Shown here in pieces: positions 40,791 to 49,024 of a stretch of DNA of 64,000 bases. How positions within the stretch are numbered: position 1 is the first letter of the stretch; each line of letters starts with the position of its first letter. The notes under the pieces are model-generated. The model did not search any database. It worked only from the letters and a program-made list of their open reading frames with translations, and was not told the DNA's origin. This DNA is from an uncultured Collinsella sp. (lineage in GTDB: Bacteria > Actinomycetota > Coriobacteriia > Coriobacteriales > Coriobacteriaceae): NCBI GenBank assembly GCA_958451615.1, contig CAUDQR010000006.1, forward strand, positions 44,096-108,095, given 5' to 3'. The position numbers were made by a program, and so were the translations under genes.

Positions 40791-42644
40791 ATGCCGCTTT
40801 TCTCGCAACATACCGCCCGGTTCTCGCCGGACGTTCCTTTGGAGGGCACCAGCTCTCGCGAGCTGCTCAAGCGGTACCAGCCGCTCGAGACGCTTGCGAC
40901 CGGCGGTTTTGGCTCCATCGAGATCTGCCGCGACACGCACCTGCGCCGCCGCGTCGCCATTAAGCGCATCCCCCTTATCAACGGCGCCGGCATGCCCGCC
41001 AGCGACATCATGGATGTCCTGCGCGAGGCACATACCGCCGCCATGCTTCAGCATCCCAATATCGTGCAGGTTATCGACTTTACGCACGACACCGCCTATG
41101 CCTACCTGGTTATGGAATATGTCGATGGCATGTCGCTCGCCGAGTTTTTGCATCGAGTCGACGGCCATTCGCTCACCTTTGACGAGGCGGCGGCCATTGC
41201 CGACGCGCTGGGGCAGGCGCTCACCTTCGCCCATAGCAATGGCGTACTCCACCTAGACATTAAGCCCGCCAACGTGCTCATCGACCACTCGGGCAATGTA
41301 AAGCTCACCGACTTTGGCATGGCGCGGCTGTCGTCTGCCGGCGGCTTTGGCGGCTCGCGCGGCGGCACCATCGGCTACATGCCGCCCGAGCAGCTCGATA
41401 TCGAGACCGGCACGGTCGACGAGCGCGCCGATGTCTTTGCCCTTGCCTGCGTTATCTATGAGGGCCTGTGCGGCAGCGCTCCCTTTATGGCGGCCACGCC
41501 CGGCGACTCGCTCGACCGCATCATCGGCGGCGCCACCTACCCCAGCGAGCTCATCCCGCATTTTCCCCCGGGAGCCGAGGCTGCGCTCATGAGCGCCCTC
41601 TCCCCCATGCCGCAAGACCGCCCCAACGGCATCGAGGCATTTTGTGACCAGCTGCTCGCCGGCTTGGGCAGCGTGCGCGAGGGCCGTCGCAGCCTGGAGC
41701 AGATGGTGGGCGAGCTGTCGGATGACGAGCGCGCGGCAGACGGTATCGAGCCATCGACCTACGAGGACGACACCATCGAAGTCGACCCCGCACTTGGCTG
41801 GGCCGGCACGCGCTGGAGCCACGCGCGCGATTACACCATACGCGCCATCTCGGCGCTCTTATGCGGAGCCTTCAGCTTTTTACTCATGCAGACGGCTGGC
41901 GTCGCGGCGCTTCCCGGACTTATTACCGCGGCCATCGCGATTGGGGCGGCCGCCGGCCTGGCCCCGCAGATTGGCTCGGCTATCTCGGCCGTGGGCTTTT
42001 TGGTACTTATGGCCAACGCCACCATGCAGGCGCAGGGCATCCTGTCGATGCTGCCCGTCGCGGCGCTCTTTGCCGCCACCATGTCCGGATGGTGGATCGC
42101 CTGGGGCCGCACCGAGGCCGCCGCGAGCGCCGCGCTCACCTGCGCGGTGGCACTTGGCTGTCTAACGGGCGACGTCCTCCTTGCCGCCGGGGTCGCTGCC
42201 GGCATCGCGGCCTTTTGGCTCGGCCCGGCAAGCGCCGCGGCCGCCACGGGGATGGGCGCGCTATTTGGCCGCCTGGCTACGGTTGCGCTTTCCGCCGGAG
42301 GCGTGCTGGGACTCGGCAATGTTGCCGCGGCGCTGGGAGACGTGTTCTTCTGGGCTGCCGTTGTGCTCGTCGCGGCGACAGCTGCACTGACATCTCTGCT
42401 GCTCAACGCCCATGCCAAGCGTGCCGATCAGGGCTCAAACCTTGCCGCCATCGCCGCCATCGCTGTCACCGGCATCGGCTGCGCAGCGGCATCCTGTCTT
42501 GCACACCATATGGAAATTGCCAGCCTTGCAGCCGCGGTCGCCGCCAAGGCGGCAGTTGCGGGAACCCTATCCTCTATAATCGTTGGGATATGCCTATATT
42601 TGCTCGGATACCAAAGAACCTATACGGAGAGTGATCTTTCGTGA
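40791..42644 (+). CDS. Ser/Thr protein kinase with C-terminal membrane domain, HLD variant
   Basis: 617 residues. Kinase domain about 29-290: glycine loop ATGGFGSI, Lys59 (VAIKRI), a catalytic loop reading HLDIKPANVLI in place of the usual HRD (Leu155 for Arg, Asp156 kept) and DFG Asp174. It is therefore a non-RD kinase that may not depend on activation-loop phosphorylation. Residues 345-615 hold about eight hydrophobic segments. It is first in the operon with fhaA, fhaB, phosphatase, rodA-pbpA and pknB, where actinobacteria usually have pknA. The ATG at 40791 is preferred to a TTG two codons earlier. Confidence 0.88.
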   Translation: MPLFSQHTARFSPDVPLEGTSSRELLKRYQPLETLATGGFGSIEICRDTHLRRRVAIKRIPLINGAGMPASDIMDVLREAHTAAMLQHPNIVQVIDFTHDTAYAYLVMEYVDGMSLAEFLHRVDGHSLTFDEAAAIADALGQALTFAHSNGVLHLDIKPANVLIDHSGNVKLTDFGMARLSSAGGFGGSRGGTIGYMPPEQLDIETGTVDERADVFALACVIYEGLCGSAPFMAATPGDSLDRIIGGATYPSELIPHFPPGAEAALMSALSPMPQDRPNGIEAFCDQLLAGLGSVREGRRSLEQMVGELSDDERAADGIEPSTYEDDTIEVDPALGWAGTRWSHARDYTIRAISALLCGAFSFLLMQTAGVAALPGLITAAIAIGAAAGLAPQIGSAISAVGFLVLMANATMQAQGILSMLPVAALFAATMSGWWIAWGRTEAAASAALTCAVALGCLTGDVLLAAGVAAGIAAFWLGPASAAAATGMGALFGRLATVALSAGGVLGLGNVAAALGDVFFWAAVVLVAATAALTSLLLNAHAKRADQGSNLAAIAAIAVTGIGCAAASCLAHHMEIASLAAAVAAKAAVAGTLSSIIVGICLYLLGYQRTYTESDLS

Positions 42645-43651
42645 ACTTCCTGAACATCTTCGAGGACCACGTGGCCGGCATCTTCGGTGCCACCCGTGCC
42701 CCGTTCTCCTTTAAGAAGCTTGCCAAGCAGGCCGCTCGCGACATGGAGGATCAGACTCTGGTGATCAATGGCGTCAACACGGCGCCGGCACTCTATACCA
42801 TCCTGATCGCCGCCGACGACGATCCCATGCTCGCCCCGTTCTACCCCGAGCTTTCGCGCGAGGTCCGCGAGTTTGTGAAGGCGCAGGCCGAAAAGCGCCG
42901 TTATGTCTTTGTCGGCGAGCCCCTCGTGCGCTTTATGATCGATCCGCAGCTGCGCGCCGGCAAGTTCTCGGTCTTTGCCGAGAACGTCGATGCCCCCACG
43001 CTCGGCCGCCTGTACGAAGAAGAGCGCGCCTATCAAAACGGTCTGGGCCAAAACAACTCCGCGGCAAGCCGTGCCGCCAGCGCCCCGCGCGCCGGCCAGC
43101 AGCAGTTTGCTGCCCCGCAGCCGCAGCGCCCCGCCGCCATGCCCCAGCAGCAGCCGACGCCTCGCGCCGCCGCTCCTGACCCGCTTGCCGTAGCAGATCC
43201 CTTCGCGCCTAGCGTCCCCGACCCCGCCGCTCCTATCCCGGTGCCGCAGACCGTCTCGCGCGACGCGCTTGCCGGCATGGGCGGAGCCGCCGCGACCGGT
43301 GCCGCCGTGGGCCTAGGCGCCGCAGCCGGCATCGCCTCCAACATGGCGAGCACTCGCGCCCCACAGCGCCCGCTCGCCCAGCTCGTCGACGTCGTGAGCG
43401 GCGAGAGCCATAGCATCACCTCCGCACAGGTGACTATCGGTCGCGAGCGCTCAGTTTCCGATATTGCCCTGCGCGACCCCAACGTGTCGCGCCGCCACGC
43501 CCAGCTCACCTTTACGGGCTCGGATTGGTCGATCGAGGACCTCAATTCCACCAACGGCACGCTCGTCAACAACCGCCGCATTACGCGCTGCCCGCTGCGC
43601 AACGGCGATCTGCTGACGTTTGGCCTGAGCACCTTTGAATTTAGGGGATAG
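42641..43651 (+). CDS. fhaA: FhaA-like protein (DUF3662 plus FHA)
   Basis: 336 residues. The N-terminal DUF3662 domain (1-125; NIFEDHVAGIFGATRAPFSFKKLA) is followed by a Pro/Ala/Gln-rich linker (about 135-245) and an FHA domain (about 250-335) with VSRRHAQL and NSTNGTLV. FhaA proteins bind phosphorylated partners of the peptidoglycan machinery in actinobacteria. It starts at a GTG that overlaps the kinase stop (GTGA), which indicates coupled translation. Confidence 0.92.
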   Translation: MNFLNIFEDHVAGIFGATRAPFSFKKLAKQAARDMEDQTLVINGVNTAPALYTILIAADDDPMLAPFYPELSREVREFVKAQAEKRRYVFVGEPLVRFMIDPQLRAGKFSVFAENVDAPTLGRLYEEERAYQNGLGQNNSAASRAASAPRAGQQQFAAPQPQRPAAMPQQQPTPRAAAPDPLAVADPFAPSVPDPAAPIPVPQTVSRDALAGMGGAAATGAAVGLGAAAGIASNMASTRAPQRPLAQLVDVVSGESHSITSAQVTIGRERSVSDIALRDPNVSRRHAQLTFTGSDWSIEDLNSTNGTLVNNRRITRCPLRNGDLLTFGLSTFEFRG

Positions 43652-43657
43652 TCTCTT

Positions 43658-44074
43658 ATGAACATCGATATCGTCCTTTTTGCAGGCCGCATCGTCCTGG
43701 TCGCCCTGCTCTATATCTTCCTGTTCGCCGTCATGAAGACCGGCGTGGGACTTGTGCGCGGGCAGCGTCGCGACTCGGCTATCTGGACGATCGATGTGGA
43801 CAAGGGTCCGCGCGGTATCCGCGGCATCCACGTAGACATGCTCGGCCCCGTCATCGTCGGTCGCTCGCCATCTTCGGACATCTGCATCAACGAACCGTTC
43901 GTCTCGGCCTCGCATGCGCGCTTTTCGCTGCAGGGCCCGGCGCTCATCATCGAGGACCTCAACTCGCTTAACGGCACGCTCGTCAACGGCCGCCAGCTTG
44001 TGGAGCCCGCAACGCTGCGCGAGGGCGACGAAGTCCAGATTGGCGACGTGGTCATGAAGGTGAACCGTCGATGA
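43658..44074 (+). CDS. fhaB: FhaB-like FHA protein
   Basis: 138 residues: one N-terminal membrane segment (about 5-27) and a C-terminal FHA domain with ASHARFSL and NSLNGTLVN. It matches FhaB (FipA-like) by size, layout and place between fhaA and the phosphatase gene. It probably docks phosphorylated division or wall proteins at the membrane. AGGGGATAGTCTCTT precedes the ATG. Its stop overlaps the next start (ATGA). Confidence 0.93.
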   Translation: MNIDIVLFAGRIVLVALLYIFLFAVMKTGVGLVRGQRRDSAIWTIDVDKGPRGIRGIHVDMLGPVIVGRSPSSDICINEPFVSASHARFSLQGPALIIEDLNSLNGTLVNGRQLVEPATLREGDEVQIGDVVMKVNRR

Positions 44075-46005
44075 TCGACGAGGAGAACAAGTCCGCAACC
44101 ATGACCGAGGCACCGGCTGCCGCCGTAGCTGCACCGGCCCACGCCGCTCCGGCGGACTCCACACCCGTGGAGCCCGAGGACACCGTGTTCTCCCTGCCTC
44201 TTTCGCATGTAACGCATGATATTTCGGATCTCGCCGATAACGAGGGCGAAGAGGATGCCGTAGCGGCGCCCATCGGCGCACATGCTGCGGAACAGCCCAC
44301 AGCGCCCGAAGCAACCCCGGCGCCGGCTCACTTTGCAGAGCCCGTCGCCGCGGCAATCAACGAGAGCGCTGCGGTGTTTGCGGCACCCGAACCCGCCGCG
44401 CCGGCGTTTCCCATAGCCCCGGCATCCGAGGTTGCGCCCGCGTCTACGCCGGCGCCCGAGGCGGGGCCATCCCCCGAGGACGGCCCTGCACCCAAGGCCC
44501 CGCAGCCTGCGCCCGCAAGCGAGTCCGATGCCGTGGCCGAGCCCGCCGCCCAGTCGCAAAGCACACCCGCGCCGTCGCACTTTGCGACGCCCGAGCCTAT
44601 AGACGCCAGCCCGCAAGACGACGAGTCGACCGCCTGCGCGTCCGAAGAGCCCGGCTCCCCGGACACCGGCGATTCCGAATCAAACGCCGAGACCGACACC
44701 GTCTCTCCCGGTGACACAGCCGAGATCGACGTTGCCGCCGTTGAGGCCAAGCTCAAAGACCCCGGCTCGACCATGAGCTTTGAGCCCCTGACCGAGGAGC
44801 GCATCGAGACCGACTCGACCTATGATGCCGGCACCACCACGCAACTCATGTGGGGCGCCCGCTCCGACGTTGGCTGCGTGCGCCCGCACAATGAGGATTC
44901 CTACCTGGTGCAGTCGCCGCTCTTTTGCGTATGCGACGGCATGGGTGGTCACGCTGCCGGCGAGGTGGCCTCTTCCATCGCCGTTGAGACTATTGCCAAG
45001 ACGGCCCCGCAGTCCGCCGACGCCGCACGCCTGGCGGCAGCCGTCGAGGCCGCTAACGCCGCCGTAATCGAGGCCGCCTTGAATGGCCTGGGCAAGCCCG
45101 GCATGGGCTGCACAGCCACTTGCGCCTATATCGAAAACGATACGCTCGCCATCGCCCACGTGGGCGACTCGCGCGCCTACCTGCTCCACGAGGGCACGCT
45201 CATCCGCGTGACCCGCGACCACTCCTATGTGGAAGAACTCGTGGACGCCGGCGAGATTACGGCAGACGAGGCTCGCGTCCACCCCAACCGTTCGGTCATC
45301 ACCCGTGCGCTGGGCTCGGACCCCGCCATGTATGCCGACCACTTCACTCTGCATATCGAGGAAGGCGACCGCCTGATCCTGTGCTCTGACGGCCTTTCGA
45401 GCATGATTCCCGATAGCGATATCGAGAACATCGCCACGCAGTCCTCAACCGCGCAAATCTGCGTCGACAACCTAGTGGACGCTGCGCTTGCCGCCGGCGG
45501 CCACGACAACGTGACCGTAGTAGTCGTTGACCTGGTTGACGATGGCGTTATGCGCGAGGCGCAGCGCGTGCGTCGCCGCAACATTACTATCGCCGCCATC
45601 CTGGCCCTCGTCTTTGTGCTGGCAGCCGGCATCTGGGCCTACACGGGTGTCACCGGCTCGTACTACCTGGGTACCTACCAGGGCAATGTCGCCGTCTGGC
45701 GCGGCCTGCCCGGCAAGCCGCTCGGACTCACGCTCCACTGGCTCGAGAGCGAAACCAGCATTAAGCTGTCCGACCTGCCCGAAGACACGCAAAACCGCCT
45801 CAAGGCGGGCATTCCGCAAACAAGTGTCGACGATGCGCAGGACACGATATCCAAGTACCGCCACCAGATCGACGAGGAGCAGACCCGCCAGGTGATCGAC
45901 GCGCAAACGATTCGCGACAACACCGATCAGGGATCGACCTCCGAATCAGATTCCGAGAAAACCGCCGAACAGTCCGCCGAGGCCGAAGCCTCCGAAAAGA
46001 ACTAG
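44071..46005 (+). CDS. PP2C-family Ser/Thr phosphatase with long N-terminal extension
   Basis: 644 residues. The metal-dependent PP2C domain spans about 260-495 (VRPHNEDSY, CDGMGGHAAGE, LCSDGLSSMI, GGHDNVTVVVVD), followed by a membrane segment (about 506-526) and an outward C-terminal tail of about 115 residues. It should reverse the action of the operon's kinases, as PstP does. The first 258 residues are an Ala/Pro/Glu-rich low-complexity extension absent from PstP/Stp proteins. The fhaB overlap fixes the start, so the extension is part of the gene. Confidence 0.92.
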   Translation: MIDEENKSATMTEAPAAAVAAPAHAAPADSTPVEPEDTVFSLPLSHVTHDISDLADNEGEEDAVAAPIGAHAAEQPTAPEATPAPAHFAEPVAAAINESAAVFAAPEPAAPAFPIAPASEVAPASTPAPEAGPSPEDGPAPKAPQPAPASESDAVAEPAAQSQSTPAPSHFATPEPIDASPQDDESTACASEEPGSPDTGDSESNAETDTVSPGDTAEIDVAAVEAKLKDPGSTMSFEPLTEERIETDSTYDAGTTTQLMWGARSDVGCVRPHNEDSYLVQSPLFCVCDGMGGHAAGEVASSIAVETIAKTAPQSADAARLAAAVEAANAAVIEAALNGLGKPGMGCTATCAYIENDTLAIAHVGDSRAYLLHEGTLIRVTRDHSYVEELVDAGEITADEARVHPNRSVITRALGSDPAMYADHFTLHIEEGDRLILCSDGLSSMIPDSDIENIATQSSTAQICVDNLVDAALAAGGHDNVTVVVVDLVDDGVMREAQRVRRRNITIAAILALVFVLAAGIWAYTGVTGSYYLGTYQGNVAVWRGLPGKPLGLTLHWLESETSIKLSDLPEDTQNRLKAGIPQTSVDDAQDTISKYRHQIDEEQTRQVIDAQTIRDNTDQGSTSESDSEKTAEQSAEAEASEKN

Positions 46006-46021
46006 AAAGGGAGTGCCGCTT

Positions 46022-48892
46022 ATGAGTCGCCGCAACACCGAGCTGCTCTTGCTCATCGCCTCGGCGTTCCCCGTCATCCTGCTGTATGCGATGTACGTGC
46101 TCACCGCGGGCGCTGCCATCTCCTTTGAGACGCTCGCCGTACCGATCGGCCTCTTTGCCGCCTTTGCCGCGGCCCACATTGCCGTGCGCATCTTGGCGCC
46201 CGGTGCCGACCCCGCTATCCTGCCCATTGTCTTTGTGCTTTCGGGCATCGGCATCACGTTCGTGACGCGTCTCGCCCCCGCTCTCGCCATCTCACAGCTC
46301 ATCATCCTGTTTGTCTCGGTGGCGCTGATGGTGGGAACGCTCGCGTTGGTTAAGAACCTCGACGTAGTCATGCGCTACAAGTACACCTTTGGCATTATCG
46401 GCATCATTCTGCTGATGCTGCCTATCTTTATCGGCACCACGATCTCGGGCTCCAAGCTGTGGATTCGCATCGCAGGCTTTACCATCCAGCCCGGCGAGTT
46501 CGCCAAGGTCTTTATCGTGCTGTTCCTGGCCGGGTACCTGGCCGAGAACCGCGAGCTGCTCTCCATCTCCAACCGCAAGATCCTGGGCTTTAAGATCCCT
46601 CGCCTGCGACTGCTGCTGCCGCTGTTTGCCGTGTGGGGCGTGTGCCTACTCGTCGTCGTCTTCGAACGCGACCTGGGTTCGGCCGTGCTGTTCTACACCA
46701 TCTTCTTGCTGATGCTCTACGTTGCCACGGGACGATTCTCGTATGTCGTTATCGGCCTTGCGCTCTTAGCCGTTGGAGCCGTGGGCGCCTACAAGTTCCT
46801 GTCTCACGTTCAGGTGCGTTTCCAGGTTTGGGTCGATCCGTTTAAGGACGCCCAGGGCCAGGGCTACCAGATCGTCCAGTCGCTCTTCTCGCTTGCCGAT
46901 GGCGGTCTGGTCGGTGTTGGTATCGGCAACGGCATGGCCAACAACATCCCTGTCGTCGAGTCCGACTTTATCTTCTCGGCCATCGGCGAGGAGATGGGCC
47001 TTTTGGGCGGCGGCGCCGTGCTCATCCTGTTTATGCTCTTTGCCGTGCGTGGCCTCACCACGGCTGCCCGCGCTAAATCCGATCTCGCCGCCTTTAGTGC
47101 CACGGGCCTTACGGCCGCCATCAGCTTCCAGGCCTTTTTGATCGTGGGCGGCGTTACCCGCCTGATCCCGCTGACCGGCGTCACCCTGCCCTTTATGAGC
47201 CAGGGCGGTTCCTCGCTGCTGGCAAGCTTTATCATCGTCGCGCTCCTGCTGCGCGCCGGTGACGAAGCGACCGGACGCGAGGCCGAGCTTACCGGCACCG
47301 GCACCATGGCCGCCATCACCGATGATCAGGTCGCATCTGCCGCCGCCCCGACGGGCACGCGCTTTGCCACCTCGTCTTCCTACGGTAGTGGCAGCCATTC
47401 CGTCGGCTCGCGCATGCGACGTCGCCTGCTCGACACGCCTGAATCCGGCGTGCTCGGCCGCGTTGCGCTCGCCAACCGTCTAACCCGTGCGGTGCTCGCC
47501 TTTACGGCGCTGTTCGCCATCCTTATCGGCAACCTCACCTATGTCCAGGTCATTAAGGCCAAGGACTATCAGGACATGCCGACCAACAACCACACCATCG
47601 CCCGCTCCAAGTACATCCAGCGCGGTTCCATCATCACGTCCGACGGCGTGACGCTGGCCGAGTCGCTGCAGCAGGAGGACGGCACCTACGTACGCTCCTA
47701 CCCCAACGGCAACCTGGCAGCGCACGTGGTTGGCTACGTGAGCCAGCAGTATGGCACCACCGCCATCGAGAGCGTCATGAACGACACGCTCACCGGCTCC
47801 AAGGATTACTCCAGCTGGAACAACGCCATCGCGTCGCTCGCGGGCCAGACCCAGCCGGGCAACACCGCCAAGCTCACCATTGACTCGCGTATCCAGACGG
47901 CGGCCGAGCAGGCGCTCAAGGGCTTTAAGGGCGCTGTAGTGGTCATCGACCCGCGTACCGGCGCGGTGCTCGCATGTGCCAGCTCGCCCACCTACGACAA
48001 CACCAACATCGATGCCCTGCTGCAGACGGGCGGCGGCGAGGACGGCTCCATGTACAATCGCGCCATGGACGCGCTGTACACGCCGGGCTCAACGTTTAAG
48101 GTCGTTACGCTTTCCGCGGCACTCGAGACCGGTACCGCCAGCCTTACCAGCACCTACCAGGCGCCCGGCTCCATGGACATCGGCAACGCACCGGTCACCA
48201 ACTATGCCAACGAGAGCTACGGCACCATCAGCCTGCAGCAGGCCTTTGCCGTGTCCTCCAACGTCGTCTTTGGCCAGGTGGCAAACGAAGTTGGCGCAAA
48301 CACGCTCGTGCAGTTTGCCAACGCCTTTGGCTACGGCCAAAAGCTCGGCCAGGACCTGACCTCCGCGGCCTCCATCATGGCCGACCCGTCGCTCATGACC
48401 GAGTGGGAGACCGCCTGGGCCGGCGCCGGCCAGCCTGTCGGCATGGACCACACGCCCGGCCCGCAGACCACCGTCATGCAAAACGCCGTGATTGCCGCCG
48501 CCATCGCTAACAGTGGCGTGGTCATGGACCCGTACTTTGTAGCCCAGGTACTCGCCCCGGACGGAACTGTGGTCAAGACCACGCAGTCCCGCTCGCTGGG
48601 TCAGGCCGTCAGCTCCGCCACGGCCGACCAGGTCAAGCAGGCCATGCTCGCCGTCGTCCAGTCCGGTACCGGCACCGATGCCCAGGTCCCCGGCGTCAAG
48701 GTCGCCGGCAAGACCGGCTCGGCCGAGACCGGCGGCACCAACGTCAACTCGATGTTCGTTGGCTTTGCACCTTACGATTCACCCACGGTCGCCATCTCGG
48801 TGGCCTTGGAGGATTACGACAAACACGACGTCAAGGCGGCCAAGATTGCCGGCATCGTCCTGACCGCAGCGCTCGCCGCACAGGGAGCGTGA
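46022..48892 (+). CDS. RodA/FtsW glycosyltransferase fused to a class B penicillin-binding protein
   Basis: 956 residues. Residues 1-425 are a SEDS protein (FtsW/RodA) with about ten membrane segments and GKS-less polymerase loops such as QPGEFAKVFIVL and FEPDLGSA-like VFERDLGSAVLF. After a linker and one membrane segment (about 487-510) comes a transpeptidase: SxxK Ser690 (STFK), SxN at 746-747 (SSN) and KTG at 897-899. The fused enzyme should both polymerise and cross-link peptidoglycan. Elsewhere rodA and pbpA are neighbouring genes; here no stop separates them. The ATG after AAGGGAG is preferred to a GTG three codons upstream. It is fifth in the operon. Confidence 0.93.
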   Translation: MSRRNTELLLLIASAFPVILLYAMYVLTAGAAISFETLAVPIGLFAAFAAAHIAVRILAPGADPAILPIVFVLSGIGITFVTRLAPALAISQLIILFVSVALMVGTLALVKNLDVVMRYKYTFGIIGIILLMLPIFIGTTISGSKLWIRIAGFTIQPGEFAKVFIVLFLAGYLAENRELLSISNRKILGFKIPRLRLLLPLFAVWGVCLLVVVFERDLGSAVLFYTIFLLMLYVATGRFSYVVIGLALLAVGAVGAYKFLSHVQVRFQVWVDPFKDAQGQGYQIVQSLFSLADGGLVGVGIGNGMANNIPVVESDFIFSAIGEEMGLLGGGAVLILFMLFAVRGLTTAARAKSDLAAFSATGLTAAISFQAFLIVGGVTRLIPLTGVTLPFMSQGGSSLLASFIIVALLLRAGDEATGREAELTGTGTMAAITDDQVASAAAPTGTRFATSSSYGSGSHSVGSRMRRRLLDTPESGVLGRVALANRLTRAVLAFTALFAILIGNLTYVQVIKAKDYQDMPTNNHTIARSKYIQRGSIITSDGVTLAESLQQEDGTYVRSYPNGNLAAHVVGYVSQQYGTTAIESVMNDTLTGSKDYSSWNNAIASLAGQTQPGNTAKLTIDSRIQTAAEQALKGFKGAVVVIDPRTGAVLACASSPTYDNTNIDALLQTGGGEDGSMYNRAMDALYTPGSTFKVVTLSAALETGTASLTSTYQAPGSMDIGNAPVTNYANESYGTISLQQAFAVSSNVVFGQVANEVGANTLVQFANAFGYGQKLGQDLTSAASIMADPSLMTEWETAWAGAGQPVGMDHTPGPQTTVMQNAVIAAAIANSGVVMDPYFVAQVLAPDGTVVKTTQSRSLGQAVSSATADQVKQAMLAVVQSGTGTDAQVPGVKVAGKTGSAETGGTNVNSMFVGFAPYDSPTVAISVALEDYDKHDVKAAKIAGIVLTAALAAQGA

Positions 48893-49024
48893 TGCCCATG
48901 ATCGAATCGGACACCCGAGGCGCGCCGCGACCGAAGAGTTAGCGGCAACGCGCCACACGGCCCCAGCGGCCACATCGTAGGTACTACACACATCGTTGAG
49001 CGAATAGTTATGTTAGGAGCAGGA

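Noticed and set aside
46022..48892. A frameshift or missed stop joining separate rodA and pbpA genes
   Set aside because: The frame continues without interruption through a plausible Thr/Ser/Arg-rich linker, with no internal ribosome site plus ATG at the junction. I treat it as a true fusion but list the error possibility in the finding.
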